From Pelargonium cotyledonis (lineage: Eukaryota > Streptophyta > Magnoliopsida > Geraniales > Geraniaceae), in NCBI GenBank assembly GCA_036897625.1, contig JAYMTA010000363.1, forward strand, positions 1 through 30,462: a DNA stretch of 30,462 nucleotides. Direction: 5' to 3'. Positions 30,232 through 30,462 of this stretch are shown here, piece by piece. The position numbers were made by a program, and so were the translations under genes. The notes below the pieces were generated by a model that worked only from the letters and a program-made list of their open reading frames with translations, did no database searches and had not been told where the DNA came from. The first letter of the stretch is position 1; each line of letters starts with the position of its first letter.

Positions 30232-30462
30232 GTGGCTCTCTTTTATTGTCCTAATTCTCGATAACGACGTACCGGAATTAACTAATAAATCCTTTTATTT
30301 AAGTTTGTATTTATTTAAGTATTTGACGCACCGTTGATGTAAAATATTTTTACATCATTGGTGCATCATATTGTGCTACCTCATTAATAAAAATATAAAT
30401 TTTTTTGAGGAACTTTTTGATAAATAAATTTCACAAATATTTTATGTAGTATCTATTAATTA

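Noticed and set aside
1..30462. Searched for a novel multi-gene system, CRISPR array, viral insertion or biosynthetic cluster
   Set aside because: All five genes are recognisable or ordinary plant genes with unrelated jobs, and the repeats are SINE, MITE, microsatellite or short tandem types.

Overview
This is about 30 kb of nuclear DNA from a flowering plant, most likely a eudicot. The evidence is AT-rich intergenic DNA, GT-AG introns throughout, telo-box and TATA promoters, a tRNA-derived SINE, a Stowaway-like MITE, and five genes whose spliced products all resemble plant proteins. The species cannot be named from the sequence alone.

Layout. (1) 1-2100: intergenic, with a complete minus-strand SINE flanked by 15-bp target-site duplications, a weak retroelement coding relic, and a MITE about 0.5 kb upstream of the first start codon. 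(2) 2544-5502 (+): translation elongation factor eEF1B gamma, 7 coding exons, 420 aa, with a probable 5'UTR intron. (3) 6621-7995 (+): a 101-aa protein with a signal peptide and one membrane span, 2 exons, no recognised function. (4) 8904-13396 (-): a STAR/QKI-type KH-domain RNA-binding protein, 7 coding exons, 289 aa, tail-to-tail with gene 3. (5) 13800-16110: a repeat-like, gene-free divergent spacer. (6) 16407-23105 (+): the nonsense-mediated decay factor UPF3, 12 coding exons, 535 aa, with two short uORFs (one a bare AUG-UAA) and a probable 3'UTR intron. (7) 24455-28856 (+): a predicted plastid FAD-dependent oxidoreductase of the carotenoid isomerase/phytoene desaturase superfamily, 9 exons, 578 aa. 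(8) 28857-30462: intergenic, ending in promoter-like DNA with a perfect G-box palindrome, probably belonging to a gene beyond the window.

Every exon chain was assembled by hand from splice signals, phase and resemblance to plant orthologues. All five chains keep an open frame, and each total length is a whole number of codons. The genes are ordinary housekeeping or RNA-metabolism genes and do not form one pathway, although eEF1B gamma (translation), the KH protein (RNA binding) and UPF3 (mRNA surveillance) all act on mRNA. From memory, the eEF1B gamma - small membrane protein - KH order also occurs in Arabidopsis chromosome 1, which suggests conserved microsynteny. I found no defence system, CRISPR array, viral insertion or other undescribed multi-gene system. 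The most interesting signals are regulatory (uORFs and 3'UTR intron of UPF3) and mutational (mobile elements and fresh tandem duplications).
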